Part shown: in pieces, positions 8,299-16,322 of the stretch
Layout: every line of letters starts with the position of its first letter
Position numbering within the stretch: the stretch's first letter is position 1
Origin: Clostridia bacterium
Lineage (GTDB): Bacteria; Bacillota; Clostridia; Oscillospirales; CAG-382
Direction: 5' to 3'
Assembly: GCA_017561145.1 (NCBI GenBank)
Contig: JAFZDO010000011.1
Location: forward strand, 1-43,942
Length of the DNA stretch: 43,942 nucleotides
Made by a program: the position numbers and the translations under genes
The notes under the pieces: model-generated
Told to the model about the DNA's origin: nothing
The model's input: the letters and a program-made list of their open reading frames with translations, nothing else
Databases searched by the model: none

Positions 8299-8894
8299 AT
8301 ATTGAAAAATTTACACTTATCAAAAGGCAAGACCTTAATGAAGGCGCATATTTCGAAAGCCTGATGGAAAAAGCGCTCGAGTTAAAGCTTATAACCGATA
8401 ACGCTATCGAAGCCATTCAAGACGAATGCCTAAATCTCCTCGCGCAGAATCTCCGACGCGCCTACGGCGATACGAGCGATTCGGTTTCAGAGGAACGCGC
8501 CAAATCGATGATGGATTCGATAATTTACACACTCGGTGTCGGATTAAAGACCTTGGTTTATCCCGACGAAGCATTGGATTTTCTTTTAAAAAACGGAGTC
8601 AACACCCTTTATTTACGCGGCGTTAAAAGAATCAACGAAATGCTTTTGGGTATCCGTGAAATGCTTGACATTCTGCAAAATACACTCAAGCCCAACGCAG
8701 ACGCTTTGCTTATCTGCACGGTTACAAAAACACTTCCGACGTTTTTAAAAAAATACAACCCCGAAATCGCGGCTCACGACAGTGTCGTTTTGCCGATCTG
8801 TCCCGTTGATTTTAATTTTGAAAAATATAACGGAATCGAATATATCTTCGCATATACCGCAGCTCTTTTAAGTGAAACAGAAAAGCAGGCATAA
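8295..8894 (+). CDS. DUF6179-like protein, short form
   Basis: This 199-residue soluble helical protein is translationally coupled to the DUF6323 gene. The AYGDTSDSVSEERAKSMMDSI segment, LGVGLKTLVYPDEALDFL, and a C-terminal block with KYNPEIAAHDS and NGIEYIF resemble the N-terminal half of DUF6179 proteins. From memory, full members are around twice this length, so this copy seems to lack the C-terminal part. The gene ends inside its own terminator with no decayed coding sequence after it, which suggests a natural short version rather than a recent break. No function can be assigned. Confidence 0.6.
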   Translation: MNIEKFTLIKRQDLNEGAYFESLMEKALELKLITDNAIEAIQDECLNLLAQNLRRAYGDTSDSVSEERAKSMMDSIIYTLGVGLKTLVYPDEALDFLLKNGVNTLYLRGVKRINEMLLGIREMLDILQNTLKPNADALLICTVTKTLPTFLKKYNPEIAAHDSVVLPICPVDFNFEKYNGIEYIFAYTAALLSETEKQA

Positions 8895-8904
8895 ACCTGC
8901 TTTT
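8881..8904. terminator. Short bidirectional terminator
   Basis: AAAAGCAGG (8881-8889) pairs with CCTGCTTTT (8896-8904) around CATAAA, which contains the DUF6179 stop codon. The T run is short, so termination may be partial. It also lies at the 3' end of the convergent XRE gene. Confidence 0.6.
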
Positions 8905-8909
8905 GTAGC

Positions 8910-9758
8910 TTAATCATTATAGCTTGTATATTCACTGGTAGAAAAGTTAGTGCGCTTTCCAAGTATCGATGCCATAGCGATAACCATATAAGCGACAATA
9001 CCGTAATGAGCGCAGATCTTATATCCGGGTGCGCGGTTGGGCGTAAGGTATAACATATTGTTGCCCGAAATGTATTCCACAATCTGACCTTCGGTAAACA
9101 GCAACAAAAGCTCATTCAAGCGCGAAATCTCAACGCCGCATTTTTCGGCAAGCTCGTTTTTCGAAAGTCTGCCGTGACAGTCAAGTGCTTTGATTATTGC
9201 AAAGCCCTCGGGCGTGCAAAGCTCACGCATAAGCTGCAACGTATGCTCGTTTACGTTATCAAGATGATCCTTTAAGGTGTTCTTCACAATACAGGCAACG
9301 CCGTCATCATCCCAAATCTTCATTCCGTAGTCACTGCAAATACGAAGACTTCCCAAATCGTAGTCCCGCTTTTGTATTTCCTTGTTCCCGACCTCTATAA
9401 AGTAAAGCCCCTTCCACATTTCCCAAAGATCGTTTCCGAGGTCGCGGTGGGCGTTTTCGGCATCTCGATTGGCTTTCGACCATACAAATTCGTCGCCAAG
9501 CTGTTCGATCTTCTTCGAAACGGCTTTTATATCGTCGTTCTCCTCGGTTTTCAAAAGTATATCAAGAGATACATCGTATACCTCCGCTAACGCCTTTAAA
9601 TTAAAGCAATCGGGCAGGCATTCGCCCATTTCCCATTTAGAAACCGCTTGTGCGGAAACCCCTATTCGTTCAGCAACCACCTCTTGGGTAAGCGAAAGAT
9701 TTTTGCGATGATGCTTTAATTTTTCGCCGAACGTTTTTATATCAAGTGTAGTACTCAT
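8910..9758 (-). CDS. XRE-family transcriptional regulator with C-terminal winged-helix-like domain
   Basis: This 282-residue protein has an N-terminal Cro/C1 helix-turn-helix at about residues 10-65 (LSLTQEVVAERIGVSAQAVSKWE). A middle region rich in Asp/Glu/Trp follows. A second putative DNA-binding or MarR-like winged helix sits near residues 190-225 (ALDCHGRLSKNELAEKCGVE then LLLLFTEGQIVEY). The middle block may sense a ligand or partner. RBS GGAGA lies 8 bases before the ATG. Its targets are unknown; neighbours are the unrelated DUF pair and the sigma-factor fusion. Confidence 0.85.
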   Translation of the reverse strand: MSTTLDIKTFGEKLKHHRKNLSLTQEVVAERIGVSAQAVSKWEMGECLPDCFNLKALAEVYDVSLDILLKTEENDDIKAVSKKIEQLGDEFVWSKANRDAENAHRDLGNDLWEMWKGLYFIEVGNKEIQKRDYDLGSLRICSDYGMKIWDDDGVACIVKNTLKDHLDNVNEHTLQLMRELCTPEGFAIIKALDCHGRLSKNELAEKCGVEISRLNELLLLFTEGQIVEYISGNNMLYLTPNRAPGYKICAHYGIVAYMVIAMASILGKRTNFSTSEYTSYND

Positions 9759-9796
9759 ATCAATTCTCCAAAAAATTATTTGCAGCTGCTATTCTA

Positions 9797-9824
9797 ATTA
9801 TATCACATTAAATTCAACTTACAA
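9797..9824 (-). promoter_or_regulatory. Promoter of the XRE regulator
   Basis: Minus strand: TTGTAA (9819-9824), a 16-base spacer ending in TGTGA, TATAAT (9797-9802). The extended -10 compensates for the weak -35. Confidence 0.65.
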
Positions 9825-9849
9825 TAGTGTTTTTGTTGAAGAACACGAA

Positions 9850-9885
9850 GAAAAATCAACCCACGGTTGTTACTCCGTGGGTTGA
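9850..9885 (-). terminator. Terminator of the sigma-factor fusion gene
   Basis: On the minus strand an 11-bp stem (TCAACCCACGG and its complement, at 9875-9885 and 9856-9866) is followed by a T run. Confidence 0.88.
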
Positions 9886-9892
9886 ACTGTTA

Positions 9893-12493
9893 TTAAAGCG
9901 TCTTTTTCCAGTCCTCGTATTCGTCAACGCTTCCGCGCCAGGTGAACATTTGGCTGTCGGCGAGGAGATACCTGCCGTCGTTACCGCTTATTACCTTATA
10001 ATCGCGCCTTGCGATATAATTTTCGTCGGTAAGGTTCTTTTCGTCATACCGCCAGGTGTTTCCGATATGTATCGGCATCATTTCGTTTTCGTTTGCAACG
10101 GTACGGTAAGAGGTCAAATAGCAATCCGATTCCAAATGCTTGCCCCAAACGCACTTAAAGCGCACAACGCCGACGCCTTTGGCGAACCAATATTCCTTAA
10201 CTCCGCACTCGGTGTTATTATAAAAATAGTGGCCGTAATCGTTGATATTGCCCTCTTTGGCTACCGCCTCGACGGTTACGCGCACCGTATTTTCAAAAAC
10301 GCCGCTCGGCGCTTCGACCCTGCCGCCGTCGGTAACCTTGATTTCGATCTCGCCATCCTTCCAAGGATGCGTTTTCTTTTCGGTATAACCGTCGACCCAT
10401 TTATCGTCCCAAAGCGTACCGCAAAGCTGTTGCAGATATCTGAACGGCTTGACACCGAAGATTCGGTTTTCCTCGCCCCTTGAGCCCCAAACGCCGATAT
10501 CAAGGCTCAATTCCGTAGCCTCGTGATAGGAGATCAAGCTGTCTTTTTTGGTGATCCTGCTTATGTTTGCCGACGAGGGACAAAAACGCCACGACTTATC
10601 GTCAAAAGAAAGCTTTTCCTCCATAACGTCGATGGCCGAAAGCGCCATATCGACCGATTCGCGATCGCGGTTAAGAAGCACGATGCTTTTCAGAATGCGC
10701 AACGCTTCGGCATACTGCTTTTTAGCGCAAAGATCGTCAACAAGAATAAACAGTATCGTCGGGTCCTCGGTATTCTTTTCCCAATCCTTATTAAGCGCAA
10801 AATAGTTGAGCGCGGAAATACAAACCGTTTCCTCGGTGTTGGGGTTAACTCCCATACGCTCGACAACGTATTCGTTGATCTCGTGCATAATATCGGGCTT
10901 AACGGGGTTTTCGTAATTCCAACGGTTGCCGACTGCGATAGGAAGCCAACCTTCTCCGCCCTTAATATCGTAATCGCAAAGCACCTTGTCGGCAATAGGG
11001 TCCTCCTTGTTTGCGATCTTTACCAAGCCGACACCCTGCTTATACCACATATGATCGCCTTCGCCGACGTTGTTTGCCTTTTCGATATGAAGACAGTTTT
11101 CAAAAACACCCGCAGGCGTAACGACCGTTTCATCGGTGGCTATCACGCGGCGAATACCCACAAATTTACCGTTTTTATCAAGCATCTCCTCTTCTCTGCC
11201 CGCCTCAAGGGGTATAGTGCGAGGGAAGAAATATCTGTCGCCGTTGTGTCCTGCATCCATAAACACATATCTTTGGAACTTATAAAGCTCGTTACCGTAG
11301 CGGTAATTACATCCCGGCTCGTTAAAAAGATAAACATTGTCGCCTTCTATTTTCCAGCCCTCACCCGTGACGAGCGCCCACGAGGGATCCTCGCTGTTTT
11401 CGAGTAGGTCCAACGCCTTCTTCGCGGCTATTGTGTTGCCGTAATAAGCGCAAGGCGCCGTTGTGTGCTTATATTCCTCCAATGCGGAATCAAGCAATTG
11501 TCTTGCCTTATCGATTCCCTCTTTTGTTGCTTTATCAACGTAATAAGCCATCCAGAATTTATGCGAAGCAATTTCAAGATACCTTGCTTCGTTTTCGGGA
11601 AATGCCAAAAGCGAAGGGATAACCGTTTTTTCGGTGTATTCGTATTTTTCGTTACCGCTTCCCAATTCCCAACACAAATCGAGATAAAGCCAGGATGCTT
11701 TTTTCGTTTCACCGTATTTTTTATAGGTTTCGATAGCCTCGGAGGAATATTTGTTAATATTTGCCTCTGCGGCAATCTTAGCCGCCTTGACCGAATAATC
11801 CTTTGCTTCCTTTTCCTCGGGAATTTTAGAAATAAGCTCCTTTATCGCCTTATATGCATCGTCGAAATCCGATTCCGTTGTATAGGTTTTGTTGTAATCT
11901 TCAAGTTTTTTAATACGTTCGGTAAGCTCAGTTACAAAAGCTTCCGATAAAGTATGTACCTTTTCGCTCATATAATGCTCCTTTCTAAGCTTTTCGCGCG
12001 CATCATGAATGCGCCGCTTAACAGTGCCTAACGAAACACCCAAGCAATTTGCGATATCATTCATCGGCAATCTATGCCAAAAATAAAGCAAAGCAGTTTC
12101 ACGCAATGCAGGTGAAAGCAAATTTATCCTTTTTTGCCATTCTGCCAAGCTTTCCTTTTCGATAAAGCAGGATTCGGGTGATTCGTTCTCCAAAACGGTT
12201 TCGCATATTTCATCAAGCGAAACGCTTTGCTTGGTTCGTGCTATATAGTTAAACGCTTTGTTTTTAAGGATGCGAAGAAGCCAATTTTCGATTTTTTCCG
12301 GCTCACGCAAAGAGGAAAGCTGAAGATACCCCGCAATAAGCGTTTCTTGGACAATATCCTCGGCATCGGCTTGATTACGACAAACCGATAACGCATATTT
12401 ATAAAGCCTTTGCGCATATTCCCGAACAATAATACCGTATGCATCGGTATTTCCGTTAAGCGTGTCGCCAATTGCTTTAATTATATAGTCCAT
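9893..12493 (-). CDS. ECF-type sigma factor fused to a long duplicated C-terminal region
   Basis: This protein has 866 residues. Residues 1-90 are sigma-70 region 2 (DAEDIVQET at 43-51, then the helix with ENWLLRILKNKAFNYIART). Residues 121-172 are region 4 (LPMNDIANCLGVSLGTVKRRI), so the first 175 residues are a complete ECF sigma factor. The next 200 or so residues are helical and TPR-like. The remainder contains two copies of a beta-rich module: one with TPAGVFEN near residue 457 and LPIAVGNRWNYE near 521, one with APSGVFEN near 727 and MPIHIGNTWRYDE near 807. No membrane span or anti-sigma gene is present, so the extension may act in cis as sensor or regulator. RBS AAGGAGG lies 6 bases before the ATG. 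Known ECF groups with C-terminal extensions (such as ECF41, ECF42 and ECF56) have much shorter or different tails. I know no named family with this layout. Confidence 0.85.
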   Translation of the reverse strand: MDYIIKAIGDTLNGNTDAYGIIVREYAQRLYKYALSVCRNQADAEDIVQETLIAGYLQLSSLREPEKIENWLLRILKNKAFNYIARTKQSVSLDEICETVLENESPESCFIEKESLAEWQKRINLLSPALRETALLYFWHRLPMNDIANCLGVSLGTVKRRIHDAREKLRKEHYMSEKVHTLSEAFVTELTERIKKLEDYNKTYTTESDFDDAYKAIKELISKIPEEKEAKDYSVKAAKIAAEANINKYSSEAIETYKKYGETKKASWLYLDLCWELGSGNEKYEYTEKTVIPSLLAFPENEARYLEIASHKFWMAYYVDKATKEGIDKARQLLDSALEEYKHTTAPCAYYGNTIAAKKALDLLENSEDPSWALVTGEGWKIEGDNVYLFNEPGCNYRYGNELYKFQRYVFMDAGHNGDRYFFPRTIPLEAGREEEMLDKNGKFVGIRRVIATDETVVTPAGVFENCLHIEKANNVGEGDHMWYKQGVGLVKIANKEDPIADKVLCDYDIKGGEGWLPIAVGNRWNYENPVKPDIMHEINEYVVERMGVNPNTEETVCISALNYFALNKDWEKNTEDPTILFILVDDLCAKKQYAEALRILKSIVLLNRDRESVDMALSAIDVMEEKLSFDDKSWRFCPSSANISRITKKDSLISYHEATELSLDIGVWGSRGEENRIFGVKPFRYLQQLCGTLWDDKWVDGYTEKKTHPWKDGEIEIKVTDGGRVEAPSGVFENTVRVTVEAVAKEGNINDYGHYFYNNTECGVKEYWFAKGVGVVRFKCVWGKHLESDCYLTSYRTVANENEMMPIHIGNTWRYDEKNLTDENYIARRDYKVISGNDGRYLLADSQMFTWRGSVDEYEDWKKTL

Positions 12494-12539
12494 ATCTTTC
12501 CTCCTTCCTTAAAGCTTGTGAACTGCAGTCATTCATAAA

Positions 12540-12564
12540 GACACTGATCGACTTCAAAAGGTTC
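12540..12564 (-). promoter_or_regulatory. Possible ECF-type promoter of the sigma fusion gene
   Basis: On the minus strand GAACC (12560-12564) is followed after 16 bases by TGTC (12540-12543). This resembles the GAAC/CGTC pattern of ECF promoters, 40-50 bases before the start codon. No good sigma-A promoter is seen here. It suggests autoregulation but could be chance. Confidence 0.3.
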
Positions 12565-12614
12565 GCTTTATAATAACATTTTTTTCATTTACCTTCAAGT
12601 TTTTTTAAAAGCAC

Positions 12615-12643
12615 TTGACCTTATAACGAAAAAGGAGTATTCT
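12615..12643 (+). promoter_or_regulatory. Promoter of the DUF4886 lipoprotein gene
   Basis: TTGACC (12615-12620), a 17-base spacer, TATTCT (12638-12643). Confidence 0.65.
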
Positions 12644-12668
12644 TTATACGTTAGAAAGGAGATTGATT

Positions 12669-13616
12669 TTGAAAAGAATTTTTACATTTTTATTGGCATT
12701 TGCATTTTTGATTTCTATTGTTGCTTGCTCGGAGGAAACAACAACCGAAAGCAGCGTTACCGAAATCGCAACAAGCTCCCAACCCTCGGATTCGGCAAGC
12801 ATTGAATCAAGCGTTGAATCAACCGACGAATCCTTAAACGAAACAAGCGAGGACGAAGAAATGAGCTTTGATAAAACCAAAACCTACAATATACTTTTCA
12901 TCGGCAACAGCTATACCTATTACAGCGATATGCCCGAAAAGATTTTTGACCCTATTGCAAAAAGCGCAAACGTTGATTTTAAGGTCAGCAGCCTTACAAG
13001 GGGCGGCTGGTATCTTATCGATACCGCAAACCCCGAAGATGAGCTTGGCAAATTAGTAGATGCGGCACTTAAAAATAACAAATACGATTATGTAGTGCTT
13101 CAAGAGCAAAGCACCTGCCCCGCACAATTTCCGGGCAAGTTTTACGATGGAGTTCGCAAGCTTGTCGAAAAGATAAAGGAAAACGGAGCAACGCCAATAC
13201 TTTATTCAACTTGGGGCAGAAAAACAGGAAGTGCAACGCTTCCGAATCTTGGTTGGACCCACGAAAGCATGACGTGGAAGATCGGCGCTGCATACGAAGC
13301 CATCGCAGACGAGCTTGATATAGAAGTTGCCCACGTTGGTTTTGCATTCCATGACGTTTATACGAACAACCCGAATCTTACCGATATTTACGCCGACGAT
13401 CTCACCCACCCCTCTTACAGCGGCAGTTATCTCGCGGCTCTCACCATTTTCACAAAGATAACCGGAATCGATCCCTCGGAGGTAACCTATAACGGTAACC
13501 TTAGCGGCAATATCACCTCGGTTTTGAAGGAATCGGCAAGAAAAGCGGTTTTTGAAACCCCCGAAATTCCCGATGAATATAAAACAAAATCCGAAGGCAT
13601 AGTTTTCGTTGAATAA
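12669..13616 (+). CDS. Surface lipoprotein with DUF4886 (SGNH-hydrolase-like) domain
   Basis: This 315-residue protein begins with a lipoprotein signal peptide ending at C20 (ISIVAC) and a Ser/Glu/Thr-rich spacer to about residue 70. The DUF4886 domain has block I FIGNSYTYY (G79-N80-S81, S81 the likely nucleophile), LTRGG, VVLQEQS, and a C-terminal DLTHPSYSGSY block whose D244 and H247 fit the D-x-x-H of SGNH hydrolases. It probably removes acyl or acetyl esters from extracellular glycans; the substrate is unknown. I chose the TTG at 12669 because AAAGGAG (12656-12661) is 7 bases upstream; an in-frame TTG at 12663 is too close. The gene has its own promoter and no obvious terminator before the next promoter. 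Confidence 0.85.
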   Translation: MKRIFTFLLAFAFLISIVACSEETTTESSVTEIATSSQPSDSASIESSVESTDESLNETSEDEEMSFDKTKTYNILFIGNSYTYYSDMPEKIFDPIAKSANVDFKVSSLTRGGWYLIDTANPEDELGKLVDAALKNNKYDYVVLQEQSTCPAQFPGKFYDGVRKLVEKIKENGATPILYSTWGRKTGSATLPNLGWTHESMTWKIGAAYEAIADELDIEVAHVGFAFHDVYTNNPNLTDIYADDLTHPSYSGSYLAALTIFTKITGIDPSEVTYNGNLSGNITSVLKESARKAVFETPEIPDEYKTKSEGIVFVE

Positions 13617-13625
13617 GAAAAGTCG

Positions 13626-13654
13626 TTGACATCATTCGACATATGTGATATAAT
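13626..13654 (+). promoter_or_regulatory. Consensus promoter of the small membrane protein gene
   Basis: TTGACA (13626-13631), a 17-base spacer ending in TGTGA, TATAAT (13649-13654). It is one of the strongest promoters in the window. Confidence 0.9.
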
Positions 13655-13690
13655 TACCTACAGTTATTGAAAAATCTCAAGGAGCTTGTT

Positions 13691-14224
13691 ATGAACGAAC
13701 AATTTGAACCCAATTTCACCGGCAACGAACCCGAAAACACAATCCCACCTGTACAACCTATTGAACAAAAAAAGGAAAACGTTCCTGCAGGTATCTTTGG
13801 CGCGTTTCTTTTCTCGCTTGCAGGCGGTATTGTTTGGTTTTTGCTTTATCAGGTCGGATTTTTGGCGGCAATCAGCGGTATTGTCGGCGTTATCTGCGCA
13901 ATTAAGGGCTATGCCATCTTCGGCAAGCGTGAAAGCGTAAAGGGCGTTATAATTTCAACCGTTATGGCATTTATTGTTATCGTGCTCGCGTGGTATCTCT
14001 GCATCGGTTATGACATCTATAACGCATATCAGGAATGGTTTGCAAACGGAGAAATCGATTTCACCGTATCTTTCTTTGAAGCACTCGGCGAGGTGCCGCT
14101 CTTCTTTGAAGAGTCCGAAATCGCCTTGGCTTACCTCAAGGACCTCGGCATCGGCTTGCTCTTCTGCGTTCTCGGTGCGTTCGGTTACGTAAAGGCGGCT
14201 CTCAGCAAAGCAAGAAACAAATAA
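13691..14224 (+). CDS. Small multi-pass membrane protein, function unknown
   Basis: This 177-residue protein has a hydrophilic Asn/Pro/Glu-rich N-terminus of about 35 residues, then four likely membrane spans. Two are near residues 35-75 (FGAFLFSLAGGIVWFLLYQV and LAAISGIVGVICAIKGYAIF), one near 85-105 (VIISTVMAFIVIVLAWYLCI), and one at the end (LGIGLLFCVLGAFGYVKAAL). A conserved-looking GYAIFGKR turn follows span 2. I recognise no family. I chose the ATG at 13691 because AAGGAG (13679-13684) is 6 bases upstream; an in-frame TTG at 13667 lies only 13 bases after the -10 box. The strong promoter suggests good expression. Confidence 0.75.
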   Translation: MNEQFEPNFTGNEPENTIPPVQPIEQKKENVPAGIFGAFLFSLAGGIVWFLLYQVGFLAAISGIVGVICAIKGYAIFGKRESVKGVIISTVMAFIVIVLAWYLCIGYDIYNAYQEWFANGEIDFTVSFFEALGEVPLFFEESEIALAYLKDLGIGLLFCVLGAFGYVKAALSKARNK

Positions 14225-14233
14225 ACATAAAAC

Positions 14234-14262
14234 AAAACCGAAGGCATAAACCTTCGGTTTTT
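14234..14262. terminator. Bidirectional terminator
   Basis: AAAACCGAAGG (14234-14244) pairs with CCTTCGGTTTT (14251-14261) around CATAAA, with T tracts on both strands. It serves the membrane-protein gene and the convergent trxB. Confidence 0.88.
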
Positions 14263-14265
14263 ATT

Positions 14266-15192
14266 TTACGATCTCGACAGATATTCTTCTGCGTAATGGG
14301 CGGCTACTGCGCCGTCGGAAACGGCGGTAACGACCTGCCTGAGCGCCTTCGTTCTTACGTCACCGACCGCATAAACGCCGTCGATATTCGTTTTCGTCGA
14401 TTCGTCTGCGATGATATAGCCTTGACCGTCAAGAGTAACCGAGCCGTTAAGAAACTCGGTTATCGGCTGTCTGCCGATGCTTACGAACAATCCGTCGCAT
14501 TCGATCTGCCTTTTATCATCGCTTTGAACGCTTTGAACGGTTATACCGTTTGCTCTGCCGTTGCCTTCAAGTACTTCCGTAACACGGCTGTTCCAAACGA
14601 ACTCGACGTTTGAAGCTTTCAAAAGCGGCTCGTGATAGATTTTGGTTGCACGAAGCGTATCGCGTCTGTGAACGAGATAGACCTTTTTCACGATACGCGA
14701 AAGGTAAAGCGCGTCGCTTACGGCGGAATTGCCGCCGCCGACTACAACAACGGTTTTGTCCTTATAAAATCTGCCGTCGCAATGCGCGCAGTAATGCACA
14801 CCTCTGCCGACAAGCTTTGACTCGTTTTCAAGCCCAAGCTCACGCGGATTTGCGCCCGTTGCGATAACGACGGTTTTGCCGCAAAAGGTCTTTGAAGCCG
14901 TTTTGACCGCTTTAACGGCATTCGAAAAATCAACGCCGACAACCTCGCCGTATTCGGTTTTTGCACCGAAGCGGGTTGCACCCTGTTGCATTTTCATGCC
15001 CAGCTCAAAGCCGTCGACACCGTTTTCAAAGCCGGGATAGTTGTCGATAATATCGGTCAGCGCCATTTGTCCGCCTGCCGACATACGCTCGATAACAAGC
15101 GTATCCAGGCCTGCGCGCGAAGCATAAAGCGCCGCCGAATATCCCGCCGGCCCGCCGCCGACGATTATCATATCGTAAATACGTTCTTCCAT
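14266..15192 (-). CDS. trxB: Thioredoxin reductase
   Basis: This 308-residue cytoplasmic flavoprotein has the normal length for NADPH-thioredoxin reductase. FAD-binding GGGPAG lies at 12-17, the redox-active pair C135-x-x-C138 in HYCAHCDG, and the NADPH-binding GGGNSA in the second Rossmann fold. The FAD-contact GDVR is near the C-terminus. The dithiol reads CAHC instead of the common CATC, a substitution seen in other Clostridia. It should reduce the thioredoxin encoded at 15913-16221. It is transcribed divergently from the Crp/Fnr gene and its start region overlaps that gene's promoter. The RBS is weak (AAAGG). Confidence 0.95.
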   Translation of the reverse strand: MEERIYDMIIVGGGPAGYSAALYASRAGLDTLVIERMSAGGQMALTDIIDNYPGFENGVDGFELGMKMQQGATRFGAKTEYGEVVGVDFSNAVKAVKTASKTFCGKTVVIATGANPRELGLENESKLVGRGVHYCAHCDGRFYKDKTVVVVGGGNSAVSDALYLSRIVKKVYLVHRRDTLRATKIYHEPLLKASNVEFVWNSRVTEVLEGNGRANGITVQSVQSDDKRQIECDGLFVSIGRQPITEFLNGSVTLDGQGYIIADESTKTNIDGVYAVGDVRTKALRQVVTAVSDGAVAAHYAEEYLSRS

Positions 15193-15196
15193 AATG

Positions 15197-15225
15197 TTGA
15201 CATACCTTTAAAAGCGTGATAAAAT
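15197..15225 (+). promoter_or_regulatory. Promoter of the Crp/Fnr regulator
   Basis: TTGACA (15197-15202), a 17-base spacer ending in TGA, TAAAAT (15220-15225). The -35 begins 5 bases from the divergent trxB start, so transcription of the two genes may interfere. Confidence 0.8.
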
Positions 15226-15249
15226 TTAATTAAACGGAGGTGGTTTTTC

Positions 15250-15924
15250 GTGGCACGAGCAATGTTCGAACCGATTTTTAAGAATATTTTTCCGTTTTGG
15301 AATGAAATAAGCGAATCCGATCGCGATTATATTTGCCAAAATACCTATGCCCTCACCTACCGTAAGGGTACAACAGTACATAACGGCAACGAATGCTCGG
15401 GTGTTTTCTTTGTACGCAAGGGAAGCTTGCGCGTTTATATTCTGTCGGAGGAAGGTAAGGAAATAACACTTTACCGACTTCACGAGGGTAATTTTTGTAT
15501 GCTTTCGGCATCCTGCGTTTTGCAGACCGTCACCTTTGACGTTTTCGTTGATGCCGAGGAGGATTGCGAATGCTACGTTGTCGACGGCGGTGCTTATTCA
15601 AGCGTTGCCGAAAATAACCCGAACATAAAAATTTTCACGCTTGAAACAGCTATAAGCCGCTTTTCCGACGTTATGTGGGTTATGCAGCAAATTCTGTTTA
15701 TGAGCATTGACAAGCGCCTTGCGATATTCCTTATCGATGAATCGGCAAGAATCGGCTCGGACAGAATAGAATTAACTCACGAGCAGATCGCAAAATACAT
15801 CGGATCTGCCCGTGAGGTCGTATCCCGTATGTTAAAGTACTTCACAAACGAGGGAATCGTCGAATCATCACGAAAGGGTGTTTTGATCCTTGATAAGAAG
15901 CGTTTAAGAGCTTTAACCCTTTAA
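15250..15924 (+). CDS. Crp/Fnr-family transcriptional regulator
   Basis: This 224-residue protein has an N-terminal cyclic-nucleotide-binding-type beta roll (residues 30-110; GVFFVRKGSLRVYILSEEGK and the LHEGNF turn) and a long dimer helix. The C-terminal helix-turn-helix is at about 165-205 (LTHEQIAKYIGSAREVVSRMLKYF). There is no N-terminal Fnr-type cysteine cluster; the scattered cysteines (C29, C49 and around 83-109) do not form an obvious iron-sulfur motif, although a redox role is possible. The GTG start at 15250 follows GGAGG by 9 bases; an ATG at 15262 is the alternative. Lying between trxB and trxA, it may control redox genes. Its 3' end overlaps trxA by 12 bases. Confidence 0.88.
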   Translation: MARAMFEPIFKNIFPFWNEISESDRDYICQNTYALTYRKGTTVHNGNECSGVFFVRKGSLRVYILSEEGKEITLYRLHEGNFCMLSASCVLQTVTFDVFVDAEEDCECYVVDGGAYSSVAENNPNIKIFTLETAISRFSDVMWVMQQILFMSIDKRLAIFLIDESARIGSDRIELTHEQIAKYIGSAREVVSRMLKYFTNEGIVESSRKGVLILDKKRLRALTL

Positions 15925-16221
15925 CATCGCCAAAATCTGTTCCTTGGGTCTTGCGCCGACCGACTGTGCGACGATTGCGCCGTTTTGCATCACGACGAGC
16001 ATCGGAATGCTCGAAACACCGAATTCGGCTGCCAATTCGCCCTCTTCATCGACGTTGACCTTTGCAACGAGATATTCGCCGTATTCCTCGGCGATTTGGT
16101 CGACGATAGGAGAAACCATTCTGCAGGGGCCGCACCAATCGGCATAGAAATCGATAAGAACCTTTTTCTCGCTTTTCTTAACTTCATCGAAATTGCTTTT
16201 ATTTAACTTTAATACAGACAT
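15913..16221 (-). CDS. trxA: Thioredoxin
   Basis: This 102-residue protein is a standard thioredoxin: FYADWCGPCRM with C30 and C33, the cis-proline in SIPM, and the C-terminal GARPKEQI segment. It is a cytoplasmic protein-disulfide reductant, recycled by the reductase at 14266. RBS AAAGGAAG lies about 9 bases before the ATG. It converges on the Crp/Fnr gene with a 12-base overlap and no visible terminator between them. Confidence 0.96.
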   Translation of the reverse strand: MSVLKLNKSNFDEVKKSEKKVLIDFYADWCGPCRMVSPIVDQIAEEYGEYLVAKVNVDEEGELAAEFGVSSIPMLVVMQNGAIVAQSVGARPKEQILAMLKG

Positions 16222-16322
16222 TGTTAATTACTTCCTTTCTTTATTTTACGTCTTTATTATAACCGATAAATTTCGATATTTCCGTGACTTAGTTACAAAA
16301 AAACGTTTTTCGAGGATAAAAA

